Origin: Methylotenera_A sp031422335
GTDB taxonomy: Bacteria; Pseudomonadota; Gammaproteobacteria; Burkholderiales; Methylophilaceae
Direction: 5' to 3'
DNA: 64,000 nt
NCBI GenBank assembly: GCA_031422335.1
Contig: JANOQW010000009.1
Span: forward strand, 47,429-111,428
Shown here: positions 7,450 to 15,523 of the stretch, one piece after another
Numbering within the stretch: position 1 is the stretch's first letter
How the letters are laid out: the number at the start of each line of letters is the position of its first letter
The notes under the pieces: model-generated
The model's database searches: none
What the model was told of the DNA's origin: nothing
Seen by the model: only the letters and a program-made list of their open reading frames with translations
Translations under genes and position numbers: made by a program

Positions 7450-8763
7450 ATGTCTAAACAAGTCGTCGTCATCGGGGGTGGCATGGCAGGTCTAGCAGCC
7501 GCATCCACATTGGCTTGCAGAGGCATCAAAGTGATATTACTAGAAGCCGCCTCGCAATTAGGCGGTCGCGCGCGAAGCGTAGCCATAGAATATAACAGCC
7601 AAATAATCCAGCTAGATAATGGCCAGCACATCATGTTGGGCGCCTATACCGAAACGCTGAAACTGCTCGCCAGTATTGGAGTGCAAGAACAAGATGCTTT
7701 TTTACGTATACCGCTTAAATTAGATATGCGCGATAAACAGCAAACTGCCTTTAAATTATCTGCGCCTGCATTTTTACCTGCGCCACTTGACCAATTATTC
7801 GGCTTTCTCTTTTGCACAGGTTTAAGCTGGAGCGAGCGTTTAGCAACAACTCAATGGATGTTGCAGCTTAAAAAAACGCAATATCAATTGCCGCTGGACG
7901 CGCCGCTGCGCGTATTTTTAGAAAAAAATAAACAATCTGAAAATGTGATAAAACTGCTGTGGGAGCCACTGTGTTTGGCTGCGCTCAATACGCCAATTGC
8001 AGTTGCCAGCAGCAAAGTGTTTTTAAATGTGTTGCGCGATACCTTCTCTAGTAAACATAGCGCTAATTTTTTACTACCTAAGCACGATTTATCACAGCTA
8101 TTTGCTTTGCCGGTTGAGCGCTATTTAAATAAAAATGGCGCAAAAATACAATTGAATCAACGCGTTAAAAATATAAGAATTAAAAAAAATGGCTATATTG
8201 TAGTCACAAAAACTACTGAGATTGAAGCTAGCCATGTCATTATTGCACTTTCACCATCCCATTTAAAAGATGTGGTGAGCGAGCTGCCAGAGCTAGATGG
8301 CATCGTCAAGCAAGCCGATAATTATACTTATCAGCCAATATATACGGTGTATTTGCAATATGCGGCCAATGCCACACTAGGTGCGCCTATGCTGGGGCTG
8401 GTGGGTACCTTGTCACAATGGGTATTCGATCGCGGCATTTTATGTGGTCAAAGCGGCTTAATGGCAGTGATTATTAGCGCCGAAGGCAAGCACCAACAAT
8501 ATACGCAAGATGCGTTAGCGCTAAGGGTAGCGCAAGAGCTACGCGATGCTTTTCCATATTTGGCAAAACCCATGTGGCATAAAGTCATTGCCGAAAAACG
8601 CGCGACTTTCTCGTGCGATGTTAATTTGCCTCGCCCCGCACATTTAACTTCTTATGCAGGGCTTTATTTAGCGGGGGATTACACCTATGCAGATTACCCC
8701 GCTACCATAGAAGGTGCGGTACGCAGCGGTGTGGCCTGTGCGGATTTAGTTTGTAATTCTTAA
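7450..8763 (+). CDS. hpnE: Hydroxysqualene dehydroxylase HpnE
   Basis: An FAD-dependent amine-oxidase/phytoene-desaturase-type protein (437 aa) that reduces hydroxysqualene to squalene. The N-terminus has the dinucleotide-binding fold VVVIGGGMAGLAAA (residues 5-18) followed by the Glu-containing second strand VILLEAASQLGGRARS. The C-terminus has the FAD-contact motif GLYLAGDYT followed by PATIEGAVRSGVACAD. It ends the hpnC-hpnD-hpnE operon. Downstream is a composite repeat element and then the convergent radA. Confidence 0.94.
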   Translation: MSKQVVVIGGGMAGLAAASTLACRGIKVILLEAASQLGGRARSVAIEYNSQIIQLDNGQHIMLGAYTETLKLLASIGVQEQDAFLRIPLKLDMRDKQQTAFKLSAPAFLPAPLDQLFGFLFCTGLSWSERLATTQWMLQLKKTQYQLPLDAPLRVFLEKNKQSENVIKLLWEPLCLAALNTPIAVASSKVFLNVLRDTFSSKHSANFLLPKHDLSQLFALPVERYLNKNGAKIQLNQRVKNIRIKKNGYIVVTKTTEIEASHVIIALSPSHLKDVVSELPELDGIVKQADNYTYQPIYTVYLQYAANATLGAPMLGLVGTLSQWVFDRGILCGQSGLMAVIISAEGKHQQYTQDALALRVAQELRDAFPYLAKPMWHKVIAEKRATFSCDVNLPRPAHLTSYAGLYLAGDYTYADYPATIEGAVRSGVACADLVCNS

Positions 8764-8799
8764 ATATTAAAATACATTAATTATTACGAGAGCAAATTG

Positions 8800-8894
8800 A
8801 TGTCCTTTACCAGTTCTTGGCATCACCATTCTCGCTAAGTGCTAAAGCACTAAGCCGAATGCGAAAGCCACACAGGTATTGGCTTGCAGGGCAT
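8800..8894. repeat. Composite repeat element (S arms with H module), copy A
   Basis: A 95-nt element in the 159-nt convergent gap between hpnE and radA. About 63 nt beginning TACCAGTTCTTGG are identical, with one mismatch, to 27504-27566. The centre is a hairpin AGTGC-TAAA-GCACT. The right end GGCTTGCAGGGCAT is the arm of the 39-bp S palindrome found elsewhere; the left end (ATGTCCT) is degraded. It may end transcription from both sides, but there is no clear T-tract. Confidence 0.85.
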
Positions 8895-8922
8895 GTGTTT
8901 TATATGCTTGCTTATTGCTAAA

Positions 8923-10296
8923 TTAACTATTTCTAAGCTGATTTAACGCCTGCTCTAGCCGCTCTACCGCAATTACTTCCAAACCTGCAATTTTAACTTT
9001 GGGCGCATTGGCTTTTGGCACGATCGCTTTGGTAAATCCTAGCTTTGCCGCTTCTTTTAGGCGTACTTGGCCACCCTGCACGGGGCGCACTTCTCCCGCC
9101 AGGCCAACCTCACCAAAAACAATAAGTTTATCTTGTAAAGGTTTGTTTTTTAAAGAAGAAACAATAGATAATATTACCGCCAAATCGACTGCTGGTTCGG
9201 CTATTTTTACGCCACCTACTGCGTTTATAAACACATCTTGGTCAAAACATGGAATGCCCGCGTGGCGATTTAATACTGCCAGCAACATGGCCAAACGATT
9301 TTGCTCTAGGCCAGTGGCCAAGCGTTTTGGGCTAGGTGCGTGACTTTCATCCACCAACGCTTGAATCTCAATTAAAAGTGGCCGTGTGCCCTCCATCGTC
9401 ACGGTGATACAGCTGCCTGCCACTTGGCCTTCGTGGTGTGATAAAAACAGCGCACTCGGGTTAGCCACTTCGCGCAGCCCATGTTCAGTCATGGCGAATA
9501 CGCCAAGCTCATTGACTGCGCCAAAGCGGTTTTTAAATGCACGAATCAGCCTAAAAGCTGAATTCTGGTCACCTTCAAAATACAATACGGTATCGACAAT
9601 ATGCTCCAGCACGCGCGGCCCTGCTAGTGTGCCTTCTTTAGTGACATGGCCAACTAAAATTACCGTAATGCCAAGTTGCTTGGCTAAACGTGTGAGTTGC
9701 GCAGAGCATTCGCGTACTTGCGCTACCGAACCAGGCGCAGATTGCAAAGCTTCGGAATACACAGTTTGAATGGAATCGATGACCGCAATATTGGGTTTGT
9801 GCGTTTGCAGCGTGGCTAAAATTTTCTCAAGGTTAATTTCAGCCAATAGTTCGACTTCACTGGCATCTAAGCCCAATCTTTTCGCGCGCATGGCAATTTG
9901 TTGTGGCGATTCCTCACCGCTCACGTAAATAGCTTGTGCAGACTCACCTAAATGGCAAAGCACCTGCAAAAGTAGTGTAGATTTGCCGATACCAGGATCG
10001 CCACCAATCAGTACGACACCACCTTCAACTAAGCCACCACCTAATACACGATCAAACTCGCTAATGCCTGTTGGCGTTCTTTCAATATCAGCGGCTTTAA
10101 TGCTGCTTAATTTTTGTAATTGGCTAGAAGCTGCTAAACCCTCGAATTTATTGGCGTAACGATTGGTTGAGGTGCCAGATTCTTCGATACTTTCTACAAG
10201 CGTGTTCCAAGCCAAGCATGCCGGGCATTGGCCTTGCCACTTAGGTTCACTGGCCCCACACTCTGTACAGGTGTATACGGTTTTAGCTTTTGCCAT
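8923..10296 (-). CDS. radA: DNA repair protein RadA
   Basis: A RecA-related branch-migration ATPase of 457 aa that promotes recombinational repair. Domains in order: a C4 zinc finger (Cys10, Cys13, Cys24, Cys27), a RecA-like ATPase with Walker A GGDPGIGKST near residue 98, the RadA-specific KNRFG motif (AFKNRFGAVNELGVF near 260), and a Lon-like C-terminal domain with GGVKIAEPAVDLAV. The gene lies downstream of dnaB and the secreted unknown on the same strand, with a 17-nt gap to the latter. Confidence 0.97.
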   Translation of the reverse strand: MAKAKTVYTCTECGASEPKWQGQCPACLAWNTLVESIEESGTSTNRYANKFEGLAASSQLQKLSSIKAADIERTPTGISEFDRVLGGGLVEGGVVLIGGDPGIGKSTLLLQVLCHLGESAQAIYVSGEESPQQIAMRAKRLGLDASEVELLAEINLEKILATLQTHKPNIAVIDSIQTVYSEALQSAPGSVAQVRECSAQLTRLAKQLGITVILVGHVTKEGTLAGPRVLEHIVDTVLYFEGDQNSAFRLIRAFKNRFGAVNELGVFAMTEHGLREVANPSALFLSHHEGQVAGSCITVTMEGTRPLLIEIQALVDESHAPSPKRLATGLEQNRLAMLLAVLNRHAGIPCFDQDVFINAVGGVKIAEPAVDLAVILSIVSSLKNKPLQDKLIVFGEVGLAGEVRPVQGGQVRLKEAAKLGFTKAIVPKANAPKVKIAGLEVIAVERLEQALNQLRNS

Positions 10297-10313
10297 GCCT
10301 ATGTTTCCATACC

Positions 10314-11462
10314 TTATGGCGCAACCTTAAATGGCAATTTTTTATCGCCTTGCCACTCTCCAGCTAACACATCATTTTTCCAATTAGCCACAATTTCAGG
10401 CTGTTTTTTAGATGTGCTATTAGATTCTGTCCAGTTACCGCCATCACCAGATAACTCAATGGGCCTACGCTTAACATCATCAAAATACACAGCCCTAAAC
10501 ATTCTATCGTAGCCTTCATGGCGATGGATTTTCATGGTAATGTTGGCTTTACCAAGCGTGCCATACAGCACTTGGCCCATGTAACCTACAGGCTTTGCAG
10601 CACGGTCATTTAACAGCAAGTACTTAGCGTACGGCGTAAAATAAGGTTTGAGTGCAATTAAGCTATATTGATTTTTAAATTGATCAAGCTCATCTAATGC
10701 ACGTGATGCATGGTTGCTGCAACGCGAATGCGTAAAAACAATGTGATTGGCTTGAATGGTAAAAAAATCCAACTCGTGATGATCACCAGATTGCACTTCA
10801 TCTTGATGACTTTGCGCATCGGTTAGCAAGCAACTTTCATACAGAAAAATTGAAGATTCATGATCAGCCGCATATTCATCCTGTTTCTTGTTTTTTGAGG
10901 CTGGTTTTGCTGCTTCTGCTTGTAAACGTTTAATTTCTTTTTTCATGGTAGCAACGCGTGCGGCATACACTTTTTCTTTGAGAATCGCTAAGCCTGCATC
11001 AGTAAAAATATCTTTTAACAAAATATAGCGACCTGTTGATGCATCAAAACTATAACTTTGTGAATACTCCTCACAATACGCACCACAAAATTCGGCTTCT
11101 GTTTTCAGCGAAAGTAACTTTCCATTATTCACCAACACCTTGTACTGCATTGAAGTTACACCTGCAATCGGATCATTATCCTCTTCGGTCAAATGTCTGA
11201 CGATGCCATCCTTAGCCTTGCTTGGTGCTGGTGTACCCACGATATCGATGTATAAATAATCATTAATTTTTTTAGCAGTTTTTGCTAGCGGACTACTTAC
11301 AAACGGTAAAACAATAGGCTCACCAAAGTCAATATTGGTTTTTTTTGCCTTAAATTCAATACTTTCAATTTTTAAGGGGGTTGTAGAAGAAGTAGCTGCA
11401 GAAGCCGCGCATGCGTGAGGTAAGAAAATTAGGCCAACGAGGAGTAAATATATCCGATGCAT
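10314..11462 (-). CDS. Secreted protein of unknown function
   Basis: A 382-aa protein with an N-terminal signal sequence (YLLLVGLIFLPHACAASAA). The PHAC segment is a poor lipobox, so Sec cleavage after ASAA is more likely than lipidation. The middle (FCGAYCEEYSQSYSFDASTGRYILLKDIF, first residues only) resembles the DUF3298/RsiV-type periplasmic fold, where a phrase of type FD..TG..L.L.D.F is common. It has two close Cys residues (CGAYC). The start follows the dnaB stop by 8 nt with GAG upstream, so it is probably co-transcribed with dnaB and radA. I do not recognise a function. Confidence 0.8.
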   Translation of the reverse strand: MHRIYLLLVGLIFLPHACAASAATSSTTPLKIESIEFKAKKTNIDFGEPIVLPFVSSPLAKTAKKINDYLYIDIVGTPAPSKAKDGIVRHLTEEDNDPIAGVTSMQYKVLVNNGKLLSLKTEAEFCGAYCEEYSQSYSFDASTGRYILLKDIFTDAGLAILKEKVYAARVATMKKEIKRLQAEAAKPASKNKKQDEYAADHESSIFLYESCLLTDAQSHQDEVQSGDHHELDFFTIQANHIVFTHSRCSNHASRALDELDQFKNQYSLIALKPYFTPYAKYLLLNDRAAKPVGYMGQVLYGTLGKANITMKIHRHEGYDRMFRAVYFDDVKRRPIELSGDGGNWTESNSTSKKQPEIVANWKNDVLAGEWQGDKKLPFKVAP

Positions 11463-11470
11463 TACAAACT

Positions 11471-12853
11471 CTAATAATTATCTGGCATGTAGCCTGTGTT
11501 AGCAAAGTTTTCGAAGCGGGTATGCTCGCCAATAAACGTTAAGCGCACGCGACCAATCGGGCCATTACGCTGTTTGCCAATAATAATTTCTGCAGTGCCT
11601 TTATCGGCGCTATCGGGGTTATACACTTCGTCGCGGTAGATAAATAAGATCAAATCGGCATCTTGCTCAATGGCGCCAGATTCACGCAAATCACTCATCA
11701 CAGGGCGTTTATCAGGGCGTTGTTCTACACTACGATTTAGCTGCGAAAGCGCTACTACTGGACAATCTAGCTCTTTAGCCAACGCCTTTAATGAACGTGA
11801 AATTTCAGAAATCTCCGTCGCACGATTCTCACCCTGCTTACCGGCTGGAGCAGACATTAGCTGTAAGTAATCGACTACAATTAAACCCAATTTCCCCGTT
11901 TGGCGATGCAAGCGACGTGCCCTAGCACGCACATCAAAACTGCTTAAACCTGCGCCTTCATCAATAAAAATTGGCGCTTCGTTCAGCCTGCCCAACGCCG
12001 TGGTGAGCTTTTCCCAGTCTTCATCTTCCAAACGCCCAGTGCGCATGCGGTGCTGATCTAAACGCCCTACCGAGCCTATCATTCGCATCGCGAGTTGCGT
12101 TGAAGCCATTTCCATGGAGAACACAGCCACCGGTAAGCCCGTATCTAACGCGACATTCTCGGCCACGTTGAGCGAAAATGCAGTTTTTCCCATCGATGGC
12201 CGCCCTGCTACGATAATTAAATCGCCACCCTGAAAGCCAGACGTCATCGAATCTAAGTCAGAAAAACCTGTAGGAATGCCCGTGACATCGCTTGGGTTAT
12301 CGCGCGAGAACAGCATATCAATGCGCTCGGCCACTTGCGGTAGCAGCTCTTTAATATCGGTGAAGCCTTGGCTAGTGCGCTGACCGCCTTCGGCAATTTG
12401 AAAAATCTTCGCTTCCGCCTCATCCAATAGTTGCTGCGCATCCCGGCCATTCGGGTTATAGGCGCTATCTGCAATGCCGCTGCCAACCACCACCAACTTA
12501 CGCATAATGGCTCGCTCACGCACGATTTCAGCATAACGGCGAATGTTGGCGGCTGTGGGCGTGTTTTGTGCCAGCGCACCTAAGTAGGCAATGCCGCCTA
12601 CTTGACTAAGCTCAGCTGTGCTTTCCAGTGATTCCGCCACTGTCACAATATCGGCTGGGCGATTATGCTCAATTAGCTTACCTATGTGCTTAAAGATGGT
12701 TTTATGATCATGCTGATAAAAATCGTCTGCTTTTAAAATATCAGCAATTTTGTCTAAGGCTTCGTTCTCTAGCAGTAAGCCACCAATGACCGATTGTTCA
12801 GCCTCGATGGAATGTGGGGGAAGTTTTAGTGCGTCTAGTTGATCATCTGCCAT
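11471..12853 (-). CDS. dnaB: Replicative DNA helicase DnaB
   Basis: The hexameric 5'-3' helicase of the replication fork. The N-terminal domain (PPHSIEAEQSVIGGLLL, residues about 12-28) is followed by the RecA-like helicase domain with Walker A AGRPSMGKTAF near 208, the Walker B region LGLIVVDYLQLM near 315, and ALSQLNRSVEQR and RESGAIEQDAD beyond. About 460 aa is normal and there is no intein. I chose ATG 12853 (MADDQ) over a TTG at 12859. A TATAAT lies only 7 nt before this ATG, so the message may be leaderless. Confidence 0.97.
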   Translation of the reverse strand: MADDQLDALKLPPHSIEAEQSVIGGLLLENEALDKIADILKADDFYQHDHKTIFKHIGKLIEHNRPADIVTVAESLESTAELSQVGGIAYLGALAQNTPTAANIRRYAEIVRERAIMRKLVVVGSGIADSAYNPNGRDAQQLLDEAEAKIFQIAEGGQRTSQGFTDIKELLPQVAERIDMLFSRDNPSDVTGIPTGFSDLDSMTSGFQGGDLIIVAGRPSMGKTAFSLNVAENVALDTGLPVAVFSMEMASTQLAMRMIGSVGRLDQHRMRTGRLEDEDWEKLTTALGRLNEAPIFIDEGAGLSSFDVRARARRLHRQTGKLGLIVVDYLQLMSAPAGKQGENRATEISEISRSLKALAKELDCPVVALSQLNRSVEQRPDKRPVMSDLRESGAIEQDADLILFIYRDEVYNPDSADKGTAEIIIGKQRNGPIGRVRLTFIGEHTRFENFANTGYMPDNY

Positions 12854-12859
12854 GACCAA

Positions 12860-12865
12860 ATTATA
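12860..12865 (-). promoter_or_regulatory. -10 element immediately before dnaB
   Basis: TATAAT on the minus strand ends 6 nt before the dnaB ATG at 12853, which would put the start of transcription at or next to the ATG. No convincing -35 is seen at 16-18 nt spacing. Confidence 0.4.
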
Positions 12866-12901
12866 CCCAATAAAAAGCGCGACTCATTAAAAATAAGCGA
12901 C

Positions 12902-12931
12902 AAAAAAGGCGACCTAAGTCGCCCTTTTTAA
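12902..12931 (-). terminator. Terminator of the S6 operon
   Basis: On the minus strand, GGGCGAC-TTAG-GTCGCC followed by TTTTTTG forms a compact GC-rich hairpin with a T-tract, 27 nt past the rplI stop. It separates the ribosomal operon from dnaB. The complementary strand also carries a T-rich flank. Confidence 0.85.
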
Positions 12932-12957
12932 TTAATACTTATTTAAAACATTTAAGC

Positions 12958-13407
12958 TTAAGCTTCTGCGCTAACTGTTACCGTAATATCCACCACAATA
13001 TCGTGATGCAATGCCACTGATACTGCATGGTCGCCAATAGTTTTTAGCGGACCAGTTGGCAAACGTACTTCAGATTTAACCACTTCAAAGCCAGCAGTTA
13101 CCAAGCCTTCAGCAATGTCACCATTGGTAACAGAGCCAAATAAACGGCCATCTACGCCAGCTTTTTGCGAAACTTTTAACACATAAGCAGCCAATTTTGC
13201 ACCGCGCGCTGTTGCCGCCGTTAAAATATCTGCTTGTTGCTTTTCAAGCTCGGCACGGCGTGCAGCAAATTCTGCTTTGTTTGTCTCAGTTGCGCGTTTT
13301 GCTTTGCCTTGTGGGATTAAAAAGTTACGGCCAAAGCCATCTTTAACTTTAACAATATCGCCCAAGCTGCCTAGGTTTGCTACTTTTTCTAATAAAATAA
13401 TTTGCAT
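12958..13407 (-). CDS. rplI: 50S ribosomal protein L9
   Basis: The 149-aa protein starts MQIILLEKVANLGSLGDIVKVKDGFGRNFLIP in the L9 pattern (only the first residues quoted), with the long connecting helix (about residues 40-75) and a C-terminal domain containing DGRLFGSVTN. It binds 23S rRNA at the base of the L1 stalk. It is last in the operon rpsF-priB-rpsR-rplI, 22 nt after rpsR. Confidence 0.98.
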   Translation of the reverse strand: MQIILLEKVANLGSLGDIVKVKDGFGRNFLIPQGKAKRATETNKAEFAARRAELEKQQADILTAATARGAKLAAYVLKVSQKAGVDGRLFGSVTNGDIAEGLVTAGFEVVKSEVRLPTGPLKTIGDHAVSVALHHDIVVDITVTVSAEA

Positions 13408-13429
13408 AATATTCTCTCTTTGGCCCTAA

Positions 13430-13663
13430 TTAACCAGGGTGCTTGTCTGTGTATGGTAACAATGCCAAAAAGCGCGCGCGTTTTACTGCGGTTGTTAATT
13501 GACGTTGATATTTGGCTTTTGTGCCTGTCATACGGGCTGGAATAATTTTAAAGTTTTCAGAGATGAAATCTTTAAGCAAATCTACGTCTTTGTAATCTAC
13601 TTCTTTGATGCCCTCTGCGCTAAAACGACAATAGCGGCGGCGTTTATACATTTCTCTTGCCAT
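13430..13663 (-). CDS. rpsR: 30S ribosomal protein S18
   Basis: A 77-aa S18 with the family signatures RRRYCRFSAEG, IDYKDVDLLKDFI-like text (here VDYKDVDLLKDFI) and IPARMTGTKAKYQRQLTTAVKRARFLALLPY. The last motif binds 16S rRNA and S6. The gene sits 10 nt after priB and 22 nt before rplI. S18 with S6 probably binds the leader hairpin at 14417-14444 for autoregulation. Confidence 0.98.
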   Translation of the reverse strand: MAREMYKRRRYCRFSAEGIKEVDYKDVDLLKDFISENFKIIPARMTGTKAKYQRQLTTAVKRARFLALLPYTDKHPG

Positions 13664-13673
13664 GGTGTAACTC

Positions 13674-13985
13674 CTAAATATTCTTTAAATTAGCTTCTAA
13701 CTTTTCAATATGAAGCTGTTCAATATGAAACACTAGTTGCGTACTTTTTGCGCTACGTTTGGCTAAAAAACCTTTGGCTTTAATATTATCGCCAAGCTGA
13801 ATATTTTGTTTAGCAATTTCGCCTATTGCGACTGCATTTACTTCACATTCAACTTTTCTTTTTAAGCCAGCCTCTGTTTGTTCAGAGGCATGTTGCAACA
13901 CAAAACTTAGCAACGGTAAACCTGCTGGGGTATAGCGTATAGCATCTAAGCCAATCACTATGCCGCTCAGCGTTAAACTATTCAC
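13674..13985 (-). CDS. priB: Primosomal replication protein N (PriB)
   Basis: A 103-aa single OB-fold protein related to SSB that stimulates PriA helicase in replication restart. It starts MNSLTLSGIVIG and contains LPLLSFVLQHASEQTEAG and KAKGFLAKRSAKSTQLVFHI. Its position between rpsF and rpsR is the classic proteobacterial arrangement. The start directly abuts the rpsF stop (13986), which suggests translational coupling. Confidence 0.95.
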   Translation of the reverse strand: MNSLTLSGIVIGLDAIRYTPAGLPLLSFVLQHASEQTEAGLKRKVECEVNAVAIGEIAKQNIQLGDNIKAKGFLAKRSAKSTQLVFHIEQLHIEKLEANLKNI

Positions 13986-14396
13986 TTATGCTGCTGCAAC
14001 CTCTGCTTTAGCAGCAACTTCTGTAACAGCTGCTGGCTTAGCTGGCGCTTCGTCACGGCTAATTACGTTACGTGATTTTTCTTCTTTCATCATTGGGCTA
14101 GGTGCGGTTACCGCAGTTTTAGTACCCATGGTGATATGACGAATAACCGCATCGTTAAATTTAAAGCCGTGCTCAAGCTCAGCCAATGCTTCTAAGCTGC
14201 ACTCAATGTTCATTAGCACGTAATGTGCTTTGTGGATTTTTTGAATTGGGTAAGCCAATTGACGACGGCCCCAATCTTCTAAGCGGTGCATAGTGCCGCC
14301 GCTAGCTGCAATTTGCGCGCGATAACGCTCAATCATTGCAGGCACTTGCTCGCTTTGGTCCGGATGGACGATAAAAACTACTTCGTAATGACGCAT
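13986..14396 (-). CDS. rpsF: 30S ribosomal protein S6
   Basis: A 136-aa S6 starting MRHYEVVFIVHPDQSEQVPAM, with RLEDWGRRQLAYPIQKIHKAHYVL and the helix region around NDAVIRHI. The C-terminal tail from about residue 100 is Ala-, Lys- and Glu-rich, as in many betaproteobacterial S6. It is first in the ribosomal operon. The ribosome site AAGGAGA lies just upstream of the ATG, and the leader holds a CCG hairpin of the S6:S18 type and a strong promoter. Confidence 0.98.
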   Translation of the reverse strand: MRHYEVVFIVHPDQSEQVPAMIERYRAQIAASGGTMHRLEDWGRRQLAYPIQKIHKAHYVLMNIECSLEALAELEHGFKFNDAVIRHITMGTKTAVTAPSPMMKEEKSRNVISRDEAPAKPAAVTEVAAKAEVAAA

Positions 14397-14416
14397 GAAA
14401 TCTCCTTGTGGTTAAA

Positions 14417-14444
14417 GCCACCTTCAATGCGGATGAAGTGTGGC
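14417..14444 (-). promoter_or_regulatory. S6:S18-binding leader hairpin of the rpsF operon
   Basis: The rpsF 5' leader (minus strand) folds into a 28-nt hairpin: GCCAC pairs GTGGC, a bulged A, CTTCA pairs TGAAG, and the loop TCCGCAT presents CCG. A hairpin displaying CCG just upstream of rpsF is the known binding site by which the S6:S18 complex represses its own operon. The fold was built by eye; the call is by analogy with the described motif. Confidence 0.75.
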
Positions 14445-14463
14445 AAGGTTTGAAAGAGTCGCG

Positions 14464-14492
14464 ATTATAGACAAAAAGTGTTGATTAATCAA
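14464..14492 (-). promoter_or_regulatory. Sigma-70 promoter of the S6 operon
   Basis: On the minus strand, -35 TTGATT (14487-14492) and -10 TATAAT (14464-14469) are separated by exactly 17 nt. The -35 lies inside a perfect 12-bp palindrome TTGATTAATCAA (14481-14492). Transcription would start about 60 nt upstream of rpsF, leaving room for the leader hairpin. Confidence 0.75.
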
Positions 14493-14556
14493 ACTATTTA
14501 CCAAATTAAAGCGAGATTTATGCAAATTAAGATTAGGGTTATAGGCAATTAAACAT

Positions 14557-14595
14557 CTGCCCTGCAGGCCGCATGGATATTGGCTCACAGGGCAT
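14557..14595. repeat. 39-bp palindromic S element
   Basis: Arms CTGCCCTGCAGGCC and GGCTCACAGGGCAT around the centre GCATGGATATT. It lies in the 303-nt gap upstream of the rpsF promoter and downstream of the BLUF gene. Confidence 0.85.
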
Positions 14596-14644
14596 AGGTA
14601 AGATAGCTTTATATTTTTTATATCGAAAACTGTGGTCTGTTTGC

Positions 14645-14674
14645 TATTTTTTGGTATTTTTTGGTATTTTTTTG
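14645..14674. repeat. Three tandem 10-bp repeats
   Basis: TATTTTTTGG occurs twice, then TATTTTTTTG, head to tail, just past the BLUF gene stop. T-rich on the plus strand. The rest of the 303-nt gap 14397-14699 holds the rpsF promoter, the leader hairpin and one S element. Confidence 0.8.
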
Positions 14675-14699
14675 TTTCAATCAGTTAACTTAAAGAACA

Positions 14700-15290
14700 T
14701 TACCTTAAAAAAATTATTAGTATAGTAAACGAAACTATTGCAATTAATAGGTAGGTTATTAGTTTGTTATTGTTTGCTTTAGTAGCAAGGTTTTGTATTG
14801 TTTGCTTATCGGCTTGCATGGCTTTTATACTGATATCTTCTAGCAAGGTCTCCTCTGTCGAATCGTTTTTAGAATGCAGCAACGCCAAAGCATTTTTAGT
14901 CATCTCAGCATTAAAATTATAAGGATCAAACTTCTTTAAACCCTGGGATTTAAGCAAATTTGTCATTTCATCTTCTAGCGGCACATGCTTCATACTCCAG
15001 TTAGAAAATGACAGGCTATCGATTGGTTTTCTGCTGAGTATTTTAAGTTCTTTATGGCGGTCATCACGTAGTAATTTTTCGTAAAGCTTATCTACGGCTT
15101 CTGCTGCGCCTTCTAAACATTGAAAAAAACAACCATCACCAAAATACAGCACACCAACTAAACCATTTTTCTTATTATTAGTGCGTGATTTCAACAGTAT
15201 TCGCGCAACATTGGGTTCAATTCCATTGCTAAGCTCTGTTGGTGCAAAGGTTGAGCGGCTGATATAAATCATTTGAATTAAATTCTGCAT
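14700..15290 (-). CDS. BLUF-domain blue-light sensor with C-terminal membrane anchor
   Basis: A 196-aa protein with a FAD-binding BLUF domain in residues about 5-105 and a single transmembrane helix at the C-terminus (LITYLLIAIVSFTILIIFL). The photochemical residues all appear intact: Tyr9 (IYIS), Asn39 (SRTNN), Gln57 (FFQCLEG), and Trp98 and Met100 (NWSM). The start at 15290 has AAGGGA upstream. The link between (about residues 110-172) is charged and helical, with no EAL, GGDEF or other output domain. The protein probably signals through a partner or by membrane association. No obvious operon partner exists; rpsF lies upstream with its own promoter. Confidence 0.9.
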   Translation of the reverse strand: MQNLIQMIYISRSTFAPTELSNGIEPNVARILLKSRTNNKKNGLVGVLYFGDGCFFQCLEGAAEAVDKLYEKLLRDDRHKELKILSRKPIDSLSFSNWSMKHVPLEDEMTNLLKSQGLKKFDPYNFNAEMTKNALALLHSKNDSTEETLLEDISIKAMQADKQTIQNLATKANNNKLITYLLIAIVSFTILIIFLR

Positions 15291-15490
15291 TTTATTTCCC
15301 TTTTGATTCATTATTATCAATCAGTTGTTAGCATTAACTGCTAAGTAACTGAATTAACTTTGGTTGAGGCCGTCGTATGATGAAATTAGTTTCATCTCAA
15401 CCTTTAATTGACAGTATTTTCTTCAACTGTACTTACATAATCTGGCTAGAGAAAACGGTTACTAGCGCAGCCAGCGTAGCACGCTGCAAG

Positions 15491-15522
15491 GCATTGCACC
15501 GCATGCATATGACTTACAGCGC
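15491..15522. repeat. Degenerate S element
   Basis: A shortened copy retaining CCGCATG, ATAT and CTTACAG with ends GCATTGCA and CAGCGC. It ends 1 nt before the DUF2721 gene stop. Confidence 0.5.
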
Positions 15523-15523
15523 G

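Noticed and set aside
11471..12853. Possible intein in dnaB, a common insertion site
   Set aside because: The protein has normal length with continuous Walker A and Walker B regions.
14645..14674. Short tandem repeats as a CRISPR array or iterons
   Set aside because: Only three T-rich 10-bp units without spacers; more likely slippage at a T tract.
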